Below are positions 1 through 8,527 of a DNA stretch of 36,281 nucleotides, one piece after another; position 1 is the stretch's first letter; every line of letters starts with the position of its first letter. Both the position numbers and the translations under genes were made by a program. Below the pieces are notes generated by a model, which saw only the letters and a list, made by a program, of their open reading frames with translations, had not been told where the DNA came from and did no database searches. Source of the DNA: MESE01 sp036675035 (GTDB taxonomy: Bacteria; Pseudomonadota; Gammaproteobacteria; Burkholderiales; Burkholderiaceae_D); the NCBI GenBank assembly GCA_036675035.1, contig JAKFFO010000122.1:1-36281 (forward strand), in the 5' to 3' direction.

Positions 1-272
1 AGATGGCTGTGATTTTTGTACCGCGTGCGGAGCGATCGGTAGTTGCGGGTGAAGGCTGTTTTTATATTCGGTACACTCGACACAACATGATCTGAGACGC
101 CCTGTCAGGTCAGGCCACAAGCTGACCCACTGCCGGCATTGGAGCCACAAAGTCACCGTTGGTCCTGGAGAAGAAGGGGGCGATCGATTTATTGATGAAT
201 GGGCATTCCTCTGCCAGGTACCCGGCATTCGTCGTAATTGCTCAGCAGCCGGAAACGGACATTGAGGATAAT
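1..272. other. Gene-free left edge
   Basis: No gene is recognised here. A minus-strand frame stays open from about position 240 down to a TGA at 110-112, but its translation matches no family I know and it has no convincing start. It could be the tail of a gene cut by a rearrangement, since the neighbouring stretch holds a broken recombinase. Confidence 0.4.
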
Positions 273-446
273 TTATTTCATTCGATCGATGGGTGATATG
301 ACGCCTCGGCCGCCACGATTCAATACATGCAGATAAATCATGGTGGTCGATACATCGTTATGCCCGAGCAGTTCCTGCACAGTCCGGATGTCGTAACCTG
401 ATTCCAGCAGGTGCGTTGCAAAGGAGTGCCGAAACGTGTAATCAAT
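273..446 (-). pseudogene. Integron-type tyrosine recombinase, C-terminal remnant
   Basis: Translating the minus strand from about 440 down to the TAA at 273-275 gives the conserved C-terminal box of tyrosine recombinases: TFRHSFATHLLESGYDIRTV, followed by QELLGHNDVSTTMIYLHVLN. This contains the catalytic H-x-x-R (RHSFATH), the second histidine (LLGH) and the nucleophilic tyrosine (MIY). The end GGRGV...DRMK resembles the C-terminus of integron integrases (IntI family). Only about 55 residues remain. In-frame stops lie just upstream (around 450-465), and no N-terminal domain or core-binding region is visible. It is therefore a dead fragment. Family assignment as IntI-like rather than XerC/D-like rests on the TVQELLGH...TTMIYxHVLxxGG pattern. 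Confidence 0.8.
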
Positions 447-720
447 GGGGTCAGGTTCACATTAAAATCCGCCATTGAGAAAAGCCCGCGTGTATTAATG
501 TAAAAATAGCGCATGCGAGTCGTAGCGTGGAATTGAACTGGAAAATTCTGCTCTCGGGCGGCTGTCTAAAATTAGAAAAACTTCGCCATGGGCTCGACTT
601 TCTCAATATTGGATAAGGCCGAGCTCAGGTTCTGTCTCCAGTTTCTACACCCGCATTCTGGCCACCGGATACCTTGCAAAACAACATCCGGCACCATTTC
701 ATCCCCCGGCAAACCGCTAA
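447..720. other. Spacer between recombinase remnant and katE
   Basis: No gene is seen. The stretch around 441-480 looks like an insertion boundary, because the recombinase homology stops abruptly there and an AT-rich segment follows. No clear terminator for katE is visible. Confidence 0.3.
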
Positions 721-3147
721 TCAAATCAGCGGCGGATCGAAATCGCGTTCGGCGTGCCGATGCTTGCCGACTGCGGCGATGAATGTGTCGATTGCTTCGT
801 CGATCGAACTGCTTGCCAACAGCAACCCTCTGTCCTGTTCGCCGTTCGGGAGTTTCACCGAGATGCCCGCCTTGTCCAGCAGTGCCGTCGATGCGCCCAA
901 CGCAAGAATGGTCTTGCAATGCCGATACTGGTCTTTGACAAACTCCATCGTGTGGCCGTCCTTCATCAGCGCCGTGATCGCCGCTTCGCCGTCCGGCAGC
1001 ACGAGCGCATCGAACAGGACCGCCGGCGTGTTTTCCATCGACGCATCCGCTTCCAGCACATCGCCTCCGGCGGTGGTCACTTTTCCGAGCCGGACGCCAA
1101 CCAGGCGCGGAATGGCGCCCGCGTTCACCAGTGCTTCCTGCAGCGCGGCAACCGAATCTCCTTCCATGCCATTGGCGACCAGGATTGCGATTTTGCGGGT
1201 ACGGATGTTGCCGTCGCCGGGCCGCGCCATCAGCGACAATGCGGGCGATTTCTCCACTTCCGGCTTCGCCGGATTGTCGAGCGCCTTGGGCAGAGGTTGC
1301 GGCAATTCCATGCCCAGTCCGTCTGCCACCGCCGATGCCAGTTCCGTCGACACATTCATCAGCGAAGCCACCATGCGCTCCCTGATCGCCGGCACGGTCA
1401 GCTTGCTCAGCTCGAAGCGGAATGCCCCGATGATATGAACCTTCTCGACGTCGGTCTGACTGTTGTAGAACAGCGTTGCCTGCGTATAGTGGTCGGCGAA
1501 TTTTTCCGGCTTGCCACGCACCTTGTCCTCCTGCACCGGCGCGGGAAACGACACGAAGCCTTTCGCGCCGGCCTGGAACGGGCAACCGCCGCCCAGCGAG
1601 TTCGGTTCATAGGCTACCCGTCCTCGATGAATTGCCTGGCGGTGCAGTCCGTCGCGCTGGTTGTTGAACGCCGGCGCGACCGATGCATTGATCGGGATTT
1701 CATGGAAATTCGGCCCGCCCAGCCGCGTGATCTGGGTGTCGACGTATGAGTGAATACGCCCCGCCAGCAGCGGGTCGTTGCTGAAATCGATTCCCGGCAC
1801 CACGTGCGCGGTACAAAATGCTACCTGCTCGGTCTCGGCAAAGAAATTGTCGGGATTGCGGTTCAGCACCATGCGGCCGACCGGCTTGAGTGGCACCAGT
1901 TCCTCCGGAATGATCTTGGTCGCATCGAGGATATCGAAGCTGTACTTGTCCGCTTCTTCTTCGGTAAAGATCTGCAGACCGAGCTCCCACTCCGGATACT
2001 CGCCGGCCTCGATTGCTTCCCACAGGTCGCGCCGATGGAAATCCGAGTCTGCACCGGAAATTTTCACCGCTTCATCCCACACCAGCGAGTGCGTGCCCAG
2101 CAATGGTTTCCAATGAAACTTGCAGAACACCGACTTGCCCGCGTCATTGACGAGGCGGAAGGTGTGCACGCCGAATCCCTGCATCATCCGAAAGCTGCGC
2201 GGAATCGCGCGGTCGGACATGACCCACATCAGCATGTGCGTTGATTCGGGCATGAGCGACACGAAATCCCAGAACGTGTCGTGCGCTGACGCTGCCTGCG
2301 GCATCGCGTGATGCGGCTCCGGCTTGACCGCGTGGACCAGGTCGGGAAACTTCATCGCATCCTGAATGAAGAATATCGGGATGTTGTTGCCGACCAGATC
2401 CCAGTTTCCTTCATCGGTGTAAAACTTCACTGCAAAGCCGCGCACGTCGCGCGCCGTATCGGTCGATCCGCGCTCGCCGGCTACGGTCGAAAACCGCACG
2501 AAGACCGGCGTGATTTTTCCGGCTTGCTGGAATGGCGCGGCACGCGTCAAGTCCGTCAGCGCGTCATAGCATTCGAAATAGCCATGCGCTGCCGAGCCGC
2601 GCGCATGCACCACGCGCTCCGGAATCCGCTCGTGGTCGAAGTGCGTGATTTTTTCGCGGAGGATGAAATCCTCCAGCAAAGCCGGGCCGCGCAAGCCCGC
2701 CTTGAGCGAGTTCTGGTTGTCACCGACCGCGACGCCCTGGTTGGTGGTCAGCATTTGCCCGCCGGCATCGACGCGCACGCGATCGAGCGAGTCGGTGGTC
2801 GGATTGATTCCGAGCGGCGGATTGCCGCTGCCGGTTTTTGCCGATGGGTTCTGTTCGGTAAGCGTACTGGCCGTCACCGATGGCGTCGCCGGCTCGGCAG
2901 TAACTCCTGCCGGTGGCGACACCGCATTGTCATGGCCATGTTCCAGCGGCTTGTTTTCGTTGTGCGGCATCGCGGCGACAAGCGACTGCGTTCCGTTCAT
3001 TTTTTCGACCAGCGCATCTCCACCGATAGTGGAGGCTGCATCTGGCGGTGCGCTGGCCGTGTTGCGCGCCGCTGCCTTGGAAGCCGCCTTTTTAACGCTT
3101 GTCGATTTGGCGGATTTGTCTGCGGATGGTTTTTTGGAGGTGGGCAT
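721..3147 (-). CDS. katE: Large-subunit monofunctional catalase (HPII/KatE type)
   Basis: Heme catalase that dismutates hydrogen peroxide, cytoplasmic, 808 aa. Clade-2 catalases are usually about 700-750 aa, so this one is long. Residues 1 to ~105 are a low-complexity Lys/Ala/Pro-rich extension. The catalase core runs from ~115 to ~600 and a DJ-1/PfpI-like C-terminal domain from ~650 to 800 (begins near RTRKIAILVANG). The catalytic His is H181 (VVHARG) and the distal Asn is N254 (GNNIPIFF). The proximal heme Tyr is Y468 (SYVDTQITRLG), at exactly the E. coli HPII spacing. The HPII His that cross-links to the heme Tyr is replaced by Cys445 (AFCTAH). The start at 3147 is the only upstream ATG in frame and its ribosome site is weak. 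The gene stands alone beside a recombinase remnant, so recent acquisition is possible. Family assignment is secure. Confidence 0.95.
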   Translation of the reverse strand: MPTSKKPSADKSAKSTSVKKAASKAAARNTASAPPDAASTIGGDALVEKMNGTQSLVAAMPHNENKPLEHGHDNAVSPPAGVTAEPATPSVTASTLTEQNPSAKTGSGNPPLGINPTTDSLDRVRVDAGGQMLTTNQGVAVGDNQNSLKAGLRGPALLEDFILREKITHFDHERIPERVVHARGSAAHGYFECYDALTDLTRAAPFQQAGKITPVFVRFSTVAGERGSTDTARDVRGFAVKFYTDEGNWDLVGNNIPIFFIQDAMKFPDLVHAVKPEPHHAMPQAASAHDTFWDFVSLMPESTHMLMWVMSDRAIPRSFRMMQGFGVHTFRLVNDAGKSVFCKFHWKPLLGTHSLVWDEAVKISGADSDFHRRDLWEAIEAGEYPEWELGLQIFTEEEADKYSFDILDATKIIPEELVPLKPVGRMVLNRNPDNFFAETEQVAFCTAHVVPGIDFSNDPLLAGRIHSYVDTQITRLGGPNFHEIPINASVAPAFNNQRDGLHRQAIHRGRVAYEPNSLGGGCPFQAGAKGFVSFPAPVQEDKVRGKPEKFADHYTQATLFYNSQTDVEKVHIIGAFRFELSKLTVPAIRERMVASLMNVSTELASAVADGLGMELPQPLPKALDNPAKPEVEKSPALSLMARPGDGNIRTRKIAILVANGMEGDSVAALQEALVNAGAIPRLVGVRLGKVTTAGGDVLEADASMENTPAVLFDALVLPDGEAAITALMKDGHTMEFVKDQYRHCKTILALGASTALLDKAGISVKLPNGEQDRGLLLASSSIDEAIDTFIAAVGKHRHAERDFDPPLI

Positions 3148-3513
3148 GAGGACTTTCTTGGAATGGTTATGGCCGCATTGCGGCGGCCGGAAAATTCAGG
3201 CATGAGCAGACCTATTGGGCATTGGGAGACAGAAAAGATCCCGCTTGCACAAGTAGTGAATAGAAAGGAACTGCAACACGTACGGACGTTTCGCGAGGAT
3301 CTTTGGAATAGGAGGGACTGCCGATGTGCCCGGTTCAGGGCGACATGTCCATTCTGTCATTGGAATAGCGGCAGCATTTGAGTGCCATCAATACAGGCGC
3401 CGTATTTCTTTGGACTAGGAGTTACGCATAGCAAGAGAAGATCGGATGGAATGATTGGTATCGTCCTTACTCGAATACAACGAGTTGCAATCCCGGTAAT
3501 GTGGAGAAAATAC
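3148..3513. other. Spacer upstream of katE
   Basis: This gene-free stretch should hold the katE promoter, which reads toward lower coordinates. I found no FNR box or convincing OxyR-type site by eye. All open frames here are katE antisense shadows or lack ribosome sites. Confidence 0.4.
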
Positions 3514-3826
3514 TTAAGTACCCGCTCAGAATTAATTGTGCATGTCTACGGCTTTGGCCGGCGCGCTGCGGCGTTGTCCGTCCCTTGCAGGGCGCATCTT
3601 CGCTTGCAAGCGAAGAACGTTGCGCAGGCGGGTCGCATGCGATCCGAAACCTCTGCTTCACCTTGCAGTGCTCGCGCTGCGGCGTACCGGACGCCTTCGC
3701 GGGAGTATCGCCTTGCAAGGCGATACCGTTACGCCGGCGCATGGCATGCCATGCCATGCGAAACCCTGCTGCACCATCCTGCCAAAACCGGATCCATCTC
3801 ACAATTAATTCTGACCGGGTACTTAA
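3514..3826. repeat. MITE-like element with 27-bp terminal inverted repeats
   Basis: Positions 3514-3540 and the reverse complement of 3800-3826 match at 26 of 27 bases (outer ends TTAAGTACCCG). The similarity continues more weakly inward (TTTGGC...GG). The 313-bp interior is unusually rich in palindromes: 3598-3615 (CTTCGCTTGCAAGCGAAG), 3705-3726 (22 bp, perfect, centred on CTTGCAAG) and 3739-3754 (GCATGGCATGCCATGC). TTGCA recurs at the centre of four of these motifs. No transposase is encoded. The open frames inside are by-products of the symmetry, and both arms even encode the same peptide LSTRSELIV on opposite strands. No clear target duplication was found. The best reading is a non-autonomous mobile or dispersed repeat. 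Confidence 0.75.
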
Positions 3827-4195
3827 CAGGGCCTTCATTGGATTTGTCACCATCGGTTTGCAGCATGTTTGGCGACAAGTCTATTTGGTGTGCAAAAGCG
3901 CACTAAAAATGCCTTACGGCCATAGCGGATGGGGTTTTAGTCGCTATAATATTTCCAAGTGGAAATGTTATGCATTTCTCTTTTTCATACAGATGGACAA
4001 ATTCCTCCGGGAGCGGCGAGACTGATCTGCCTTGCGCCACATGAGTTGCCTACAGGTCAACTGGATGATCTCTGCGCAGTCCGCTCAAAAGCCAGGTCGC
4101 GCAGCGCCGAATTCCCCTTGTAAAGGGCATATCGTCGACGTATTCGGATAACTACAAATTCTTTGCAGCGCTTTCCTTAACAAAGCCGGAACCAC
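3827..4195. other. Spacer between the MITE-like element and the diguanylate cyclase gene
   Basis: No recognisable gene. It contains a consensus-like -10 with an operator-like palindrome (listed separately). A 24-codon frame starts at ATG 3969 behind a GGA; I do not consider it a supported gene. Confidence 0.4.
3945..3966 (+). promoter_or_regulatory. -10 hexamer abutting a 16-bp palindromic operator-like site
   Basis: A perfect TATAAT at 3945-3950 is followed directly by the palindrome ATTTCC-AAGT-GGAAAT (3951-3966). This is the layout of an autorepressor operator, as seen with XRE-family antitoxins. No good -35 is seen 17 bp upstream. The next real gene starts 230 bp away, so the site may be an orphan of a lost gene or may serve the diguanylate cyclase gene. 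Confidence 0.35.
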
Positions 4196-5824
4196 ATGGA
4201 CGCCATTAGCAAGTTTCTGCTCCTGTACAACCTGTTCCTATGGTCAGGCATTGCGCTCGCGCTGATCGTCGCCTGGGTTGCGTGGAGCCGGCGCCGAGCT
4301 CCCGGTGCGGCCTGGCTGGTCATTCAAAGCATCGCGATCGTTTGGTGGTTGCTGTGCTACGCATATCCGTTTTCCCCGGATTTCCTCGAATCCCACGGCG
4401 GGTCGAATTATTTTCGATTCAAGCTGATTTTTTTCGGCGTCGTATTTATTTCGCCTACCTTCCTTGCACTGGCGCTTGAGTTCACCGGAAAGCTGGAGCG
4501 CTGGAAATATCAATGGACGCTTCTGCTTTGCATTGAACCGATCCTGGTCTGGCTGGCAATCTGGAACCCGGCCACCGAGTCGTTATTCTTCGGCGACTGG
4601 CGCGGGCAACCGGGGGATGGCTATTTCAAGGGCGGCAGCCTGTTCTGGATTCACACGCTTTACAGCTACGTTCTTACGGCGGCAGCATTAAGCGTGTTGC
4701 TGAGGCAGATGATTCGCGAGTCTTCGGCGTATCGCAAACAGTTGCAACTGCTGGTCCTCAGTGCGATACCGCCTACGCTCGCCAATCTTGCAACCATTGC
4801 CAAGCTGGCACCGGCAAACGTCGACTACAGTCCTCTGGGTTTTGCATTGGGCAGCGCAATGATCGCGTATGCGCTCTTCAAGCATGGACTGCTGGATATC
4901 ATACCGATTGCACGCAAAACCGTTGTAGAGAACATGTCGGATGCAGTCGTCGTTCTGGACAACCAGAGCAGAATCATGGATGCGAACCCGGCCGCAGCCG
5001 ACATGCTCGCGATTACACCCGCAATGATCGGCAGCAGAATTCAGGACGTATTTCCGCAATGGCGCGATCTATCGACGTTGAATGCGGAAGACAATCGAAG
5101 CACAGTGGATTTTCTGCATGATGGGCGATATCTTGACGTGCGCATGACTGCCATTAACACCCAAAGACGAACGCTCGGTGGCCGGCTGCTTATCCTGCGC
5201 GACGTAACGGAAATGGTGCACGCTTCGAATGCGCTGGAACAGGCCAATGAACAGCTGCGCGGACAGTTGACCGAAATTGAGCGGATGCAGGTTTTGTTGC
5301 ATGAGCAGGCATTGAGGGATTCGCTTACCGGGCTCTTCAATCGCCGCTATCTGGACGAAATGCTGGAAAGGGAATTCCAGCATGCAAAGCGGACCAATAG
5401 CACTATTACATTGGCACTGCTGGATATCGACCATTTCAAGAACGTCAATGACACATATGGGCACCCGGCCGGCGACGAGGTGCTGAAAGAGCTCGGCAAA
5501 ATACTCGCCACAAATTCAAGAAGCAGTGATATTGCATGCCGATACGGCGGAGAGGAATTCATTGTTGTGCTTAAGGACGCGAGCATCGACGTCGCGTGCC
5601 AGCGGGTCGAAGAATGGAGAAAGCGCTTTTCGGCGATCCAGTTCCAGTTCAACGGGACGAGTATCAGCGTCTCTTTCTCCGCAGGAGTCGCATCTTTTCC
5701 CGAGAGCGCCCAGGATAGAGATTCGCTGATCAATGCCGCAGATCAATTGCTTTACGCCGCCAAGGCGCAAGGCCGGAACCGCGTCGTGTGCGCTCCGACT
5801 GTCGAGCAAAATCTCTTGATTTAA
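4196..5824 (+). CDS. Membrane diguanylate cyclase (7TM - PAS - GGDEF)
   Basis: Synthesises cyclic di-GMP from GTP at the inner membrane, 542 aa. Residues 1 to ~235 carry about seven hydrophobic helices of the type found at the N-terminus of sensor histidine kinases (7TM sensor). A PAS domain follows from ~245 to 350 (MSDAVVVLDNQSRIMDANPAA) and a short coiled coil near 350-380. The GGDEF domain runs from ~385 to 540. Active-site residues are intact: DIDHFKNVND and GGEEF at 451-455. The inhibitory I-site RxxD is present (R442-D445), five residues before GGEEF, so product feedback is expected. The start ATG has a GGAA ribosome site at the right distance. The ligand of the 7TM part is unknown. 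It stands alone and is not obviously co-transcribed with neighbours. Confidence 0.93.
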   Translation: MDAISKFLLLYNLFLWSGIALALIVAWVAWSRRRAPGAAWLVIQSIAIVWWLLCYAYPFSPDFLESHGGSNYFRFKLIFFGVVFISPTFLALALEFTGKLERWKYQWTLLLCIEPILVWLAIWNPATESLFFGDWRGQPGDGYFKGGSLFWIHTLYSYVLTAAALSVLLRQMIRESSAYRKQLQLLVLSAIPPTLANLATIAKLAPANVDYSPLGFALGSAMIAYALFKHGLLDIIPIARKTVVENMSDAVVVLDNQSRIMDANPAAADMLAITPAMIGSRIQDVFPQWRDLSTLNAEDNRSTVDFLHDGRYLDVRMTAINTQRRTLGGRLLILRDVTEMVHASNALEQANEQLRGQLTEIERMQVLLHEQALRDSLTGLFNRRYLDEMLEREFQHAKRTNSTITLALLDIDHFKNVNDTYGHPAGDEVLKELGKILATNSRSSDIACRYGGEEFIVVLKDASIDVACQRVEEWRKRFSAIQFQFNGTSISVSFSAGVASFPESAQDRDSLINAADQLLYAAKAQGRNRVVCAPTVEQNLLI

Positions 5825-5905
5825 AGTTGTTAAACTGACTCTTGGTCTGTAACAGCGATCCTCGCGTCCGGCCACCACGCGATGCGATTTAATTTTGCTG
5901 AGCCG

Positions 5906-6298
5906 TTAGCCACTGTTATCGTCAGCCGGTTGGTTGCTAAGCGTGCCGAGCGTTCTTACCCTCAGCAGATAAATGGTGACGCCGATACCGATCGCTGCCA
6001 GCATGAATTTAAGCGGCAGCATGCGGACCTGGATAATTGAAAAACAAAGCGATGCCCACAACAGCACAAGTGCAGTGATCTTCGCCTTGAGCGGAATTCC
6101 TTTTCCTTCTTCGAAATTGCGCAGATATTCTCCGAACACCTTGTTGTTCAGCAGCCAGCCATGCATCCGTTTCGACCCGCGCATAAAACAGGCCGATGCC
6201 AGCAACAGGAAAGGGGTGGTCGGCAACAGCGGCAGGAATATGCCGAGTACCGCAAGCACGACCGCAATGCCTCCGACGATGTTTAAAAGAATTTTCAT
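5906..6298 (-). CDS. ybaN: YbaN family (DUF454) inner membrane protein
   Basis: Small membrane protein of 130 aa with the family signature near the N-terminus (GIFLPLLPTTPFLLLA) and about three hydrophobic segments. The central part (SKRMHGWLLNNKVFGEYLRNFEEGKGIPLKAK) is typical of DUF454. The frame extends further upstream to 6892, but the start at 6298 is chosen because the family begins there and GGTGA lies just before it. The family's role is unknown. It is transcribed divergently from the DNR-type regulator, with 264 bp between them. Confidence 0.85.
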   Translation of the reverse strand: MKILLNIVGGIAVVLAVLGIFLPLLPTTPFLLLASACFMRGSKRMHGWLLNNKVFGEYLRNFEEGKGIPLKAKITALVLLWASLCFSIIQVRMLPLKFMLAAIGIGVTIYLLRVRTLGTLSNQPADDNSG

Positions 6299-6562
6299 TT
6301 CACCAATCTTGTCCCGGAATACTCGCGATGCCGGCGCAACAGCAACACAATACCGGCATTGTAAGATGAGTTCGAGCAGGCTATGCATGCCGAAACGGAT
6401 TGCGTGCGGAACAAGCGTGCCGCGGGCAAGGCGTTCGGCAGCGGCGGCACAACTAGACTTGAACCGTGCTGATGCCCGAGCTACCGCATAAACACCATGC
6501 CTAGACCCGGAAACTTGTTGTATCCTCCATGCATTCGCTGTTACCGCTGAAAAATCATCGTT
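6299..6562. other. Divergent intergenic region
   Basis: Separates ybaN (minus) from the Crp/Fnr regulator gene (plus) and must hold both promoters. I saw no FNR-type box in it, so autoregulation of the regulator through such a site is not supported. Confidence 0.35.
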
Positions 6563-7243
6563 ATGCCGACAAGGAAAATCAAGGTTCAAGACCTGCTGTC
6601 CAAGCTTCCGCTGTTCAATGAGGTGGCGCCGAACGAGCTCGATAACATTGCGGAGGCCACATCCGAAAGACAGGTGGCGCGCGGTGAAACGGTGTTCCGC
6701 CGCGGCGATCCCTGTGTAGGATTTCATGCCGTCGTATACGGGCAGATCAAGCTGGCATTCGTGTCGCCGAATGGCGATGAAAAAGTCGTGGAAATCATCG
6801 GGCCGGGCCACAGTTTCGGCGAAGCGCTGATGTTCATGGAAAAGCCGTATATCGTAACGGCGCAGGCGCTGGCCGACACGTTGCTGCTGCATGTCGCTAA
6901 AAAGGCGGTGTTCGACGAACTAGAGCGTGATCCGAAATTTGCACGCAAAATGCTGGCCGGCCTGAGCCGGCGGCTGCATGGCCTGATCAGCGATGTCGAA
7001 GCATACTCGCTGAGTTCCGGCACCCAGCGCGTAATCGGCTATCTGCTCAAGGACGATACGCACCAGGCGGGCGAACAGTTCCGGCTTGAAGTCAGCAAGA
7101 CCGTGCTCGCATCGCGCCTGAATCTGACGCCCGAACACTTCTCGCGCATTCTTCATGACTTAAGCGCACGCGGACTGATCTCGGTGAGTGGCAGGGAAGT
7201 GACGATCCTGGATATCGAAAAGCTACGCGGCTACCAGGGATGA
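6563..7243 (+). CDS. Crp/Fnr family regulator, DNR-like (no Fe-S cysteines)
   Basis: Transcription regulator of 226 aa with an N-terminal cyclic-nucleotide-binding-like sensor domain (~15-130), a long dimerisation helix (~130-155) and a winged helix-turn-helix (~165-222). The recognition helix carries E-x-x-S-R (TPEHFSRIL), the residues FNR uses to read TTGAT half-sites. The N-terminal cysteine cluster of FNR is absent, with a single Cys near residue 51. This length and build match DNR/NnrR-type nitric-oxide-responsive activators. The neighbouring hemerythrin/DUF2249/membrane-protein operon and nnrS support that reading. FNR-type boxes elsewhere in the window are possible targets. The effector is inferred, not shown. 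Its 3' end overlaps the convergent membrane-protein gene by about 21 bp. Confidence 0.85.
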   Translation: MPTRKIKVQDLLSKLPLFNEVAPNELDNIAEATSERQVARGETVFRRGDPCVGFHAVVYGQIKLAFVSPNGDEKVVEIIGPGHSFGEALMFMEKPYIVTAQALADTLLLHVAKKAVFDELERDPKFARKMLAGLSRRLHGLISDVEAYSLSSGTQRVIGYLLKDDTHQAGEQFRLEVSKTVLASRLNLTPEHFSRILHDLSARGLISVSGREVTILDIEKLRGYQG

Positions 7244-8527
7244 CGCGGTAATCCGGCTGATGCGCAGGTAGACGCGTGTGGCGCACAGCAGATTGAACCC
7301 GAGCCAGGCCGACGAAACACCCAGCGCAATTGCAGCCGGCACTGTCAACGCGGCAGGCCAGACTGTTGCTGCAACCGTCAGCAGCAGTGCAAGCAGGTGA
7401 CACCAGAACTGCTTGACCGCGATACTGTCGGGCAGAATGTCCTTGACGCTCGGCACCATCCGGCGCTCTGCCGCCGCCGAGTTTTGCAAGTGATACCAGA
7501 CCAGGAACGGCACGATTTTGTACAGCATGCCGTTGACTACCGAATAGCCGAATCCGACGATGAAGGTCACACCCAGCGTGATCGGCAGCGACTGCCCGTC
7601 GTTCGCATATTGCGCCAGCCAGATTACGGTACAGGCAAGTACGCTTGCCATTGCAGTACGCCAGAACAGCGTGGTGGCGTCTGGCGTCGGGCGCTTTCTG
7701 CGATACAGAAGATACAGCGTGGTCAATGCGAAGCCGGCGAAGCACACCAAAATCAGTGCGCCGACGATGTCACGGGTCCAGTGCTGGCTACCCTGGAATG
7801 CGACCACGGAGATCGACCATAGCGCCAGCAGCGAGAATAGAAACAGCGTCAGCCACCGGGTCATCCGCGGCGGATAGATCGGCGTTACCTGGAACATTGG
7901 TATCACCTGGAAAGCCACGCCGATCACCAGAAGGCCAACCCATCCCAGCAAGCCCCACGCTACATGCAGATCGGTAAGCAGGAACAGCGGCAAGCGCAGC
8001 GGCCACGCAAACGCGCTGGCCAGCGATCCACCTAGCAGGATGGTGACCAGCAGAGCACCGATCGCCAGCCGGATCGCAATCACGGTAGCAGTCGAATTGG
8101 GAGCGCGCGCGCGCCACAATCCGGTGGCGCAGGCGGCAAGAAGCCAGCTGAACGCCGTACCCAGGAATATCAGCGCAAACTTGAACAATACCGGTGCCGA
8201 CCATACGAAGGCCGAAACCAGCAACAGAGTACCCGAGGTCAATAACGCGTGAACGAATCGCCCGGTCAGGTGCGGCTTCGGAACCAGAACGCCGGCCACC
8301 ACCGGCAGAATCTGAAGCAGTGCGCCGATCATCGTCATCGCCAGAAATCCGAGCGTCAACATATGAGTCAGTGCCAGCGTGGTCGGCGACCAGCGCGACA
8401 CGAACGCATCCGGCCCCTGCCATAACAGCAGCATCGCGGCGGCGAACGAGAATGCAGGCGCGCTCAGGAAGAACCGCAGCGGTATCATCAACGGCGGCGC
8501 CTGATCGAATGACAGGCTACGTTGCAT
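7223..8527 (-). CDS. Polytopic membrane protein, NnrS/heme-copper-oxidase-like
   Basis: 434 aa, almost entirely hydrophobic, with about twelve membrane helices. Histidines within or near helices at H55 (LTHMLTLGF), H93, H188 (LHVAWGLLGW), H346 (WYHLQN) and H377 recall heme or metal ligation in NnrS and subunit I-like proteins. The assignment is by resemblance only and no catalytic motif proves it. It is the last gene of a minus-strand operon with the DUF2249 and hemerythrin genes (they abut or overlap), a set commonly found near denitrification and NO-response genes. A role in NO or nitrogen-oxide metabolism is therefore inferred. Convergent with the DNR-like regulator. Confidence 0.75.
   Translation of the reverse strand: MQRSLSFDQAPPLMIPLRFFLSAPAFSFAAAMLLLWQGPDAFVSRWSPTTLALTHMLTLGFLAMTMIGALLQILPVVAGVLVPKPHLTGRFVHALLTSGTLLLVSAFVWSAPVLFKFALIFLGTAFSWLLAACATGLWRARAPNSTATVIAIRLAIGALLVTILLGGSLASAFAWPLRLPLFLLTDLHVAWGLLGWVGLLVIGVAFQVIPMFQVTPIYPPRMTRWLTLFLFSLLALWSISVVAFQGSQHWTRDIVGALILVCFAGFALTTLYLLYRRKRPTPDATTLFWRTAMASVLACTVIWLAQYANDGQSLPITLGVTFIVGFGYSVVNGMLYKIVPFLVWYHLQNSAAAERRMVPSVKDILPDSIAVKQFWCHLLALLLTVAATVWPAALTVPAAIALGVSSAWLGFNLLCATRVYLRISRITASSLVAA

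Noticed and set aside
572..1585. 337-codon open frame antisense/out of frame with katE
   Set aside because: Arg/Gly-rich composition typical of a shadow frame in GC-rich DNA; it overlaps katE in another frame and resembles no family.
3382..4025. Overlapping open frames of 90-174 codons across the MITE-like element
   Set aside because: They arise from the palindromic repeat, share peptides on both strands and have no ribosome sites.
6299..6892. N-terminal extension of the YbaN-type protein up to 6892
   Set aside because: The extra ~198 residues are out of character with the family and lie over the regulator gene; a ribosome site marks the start at 6298.
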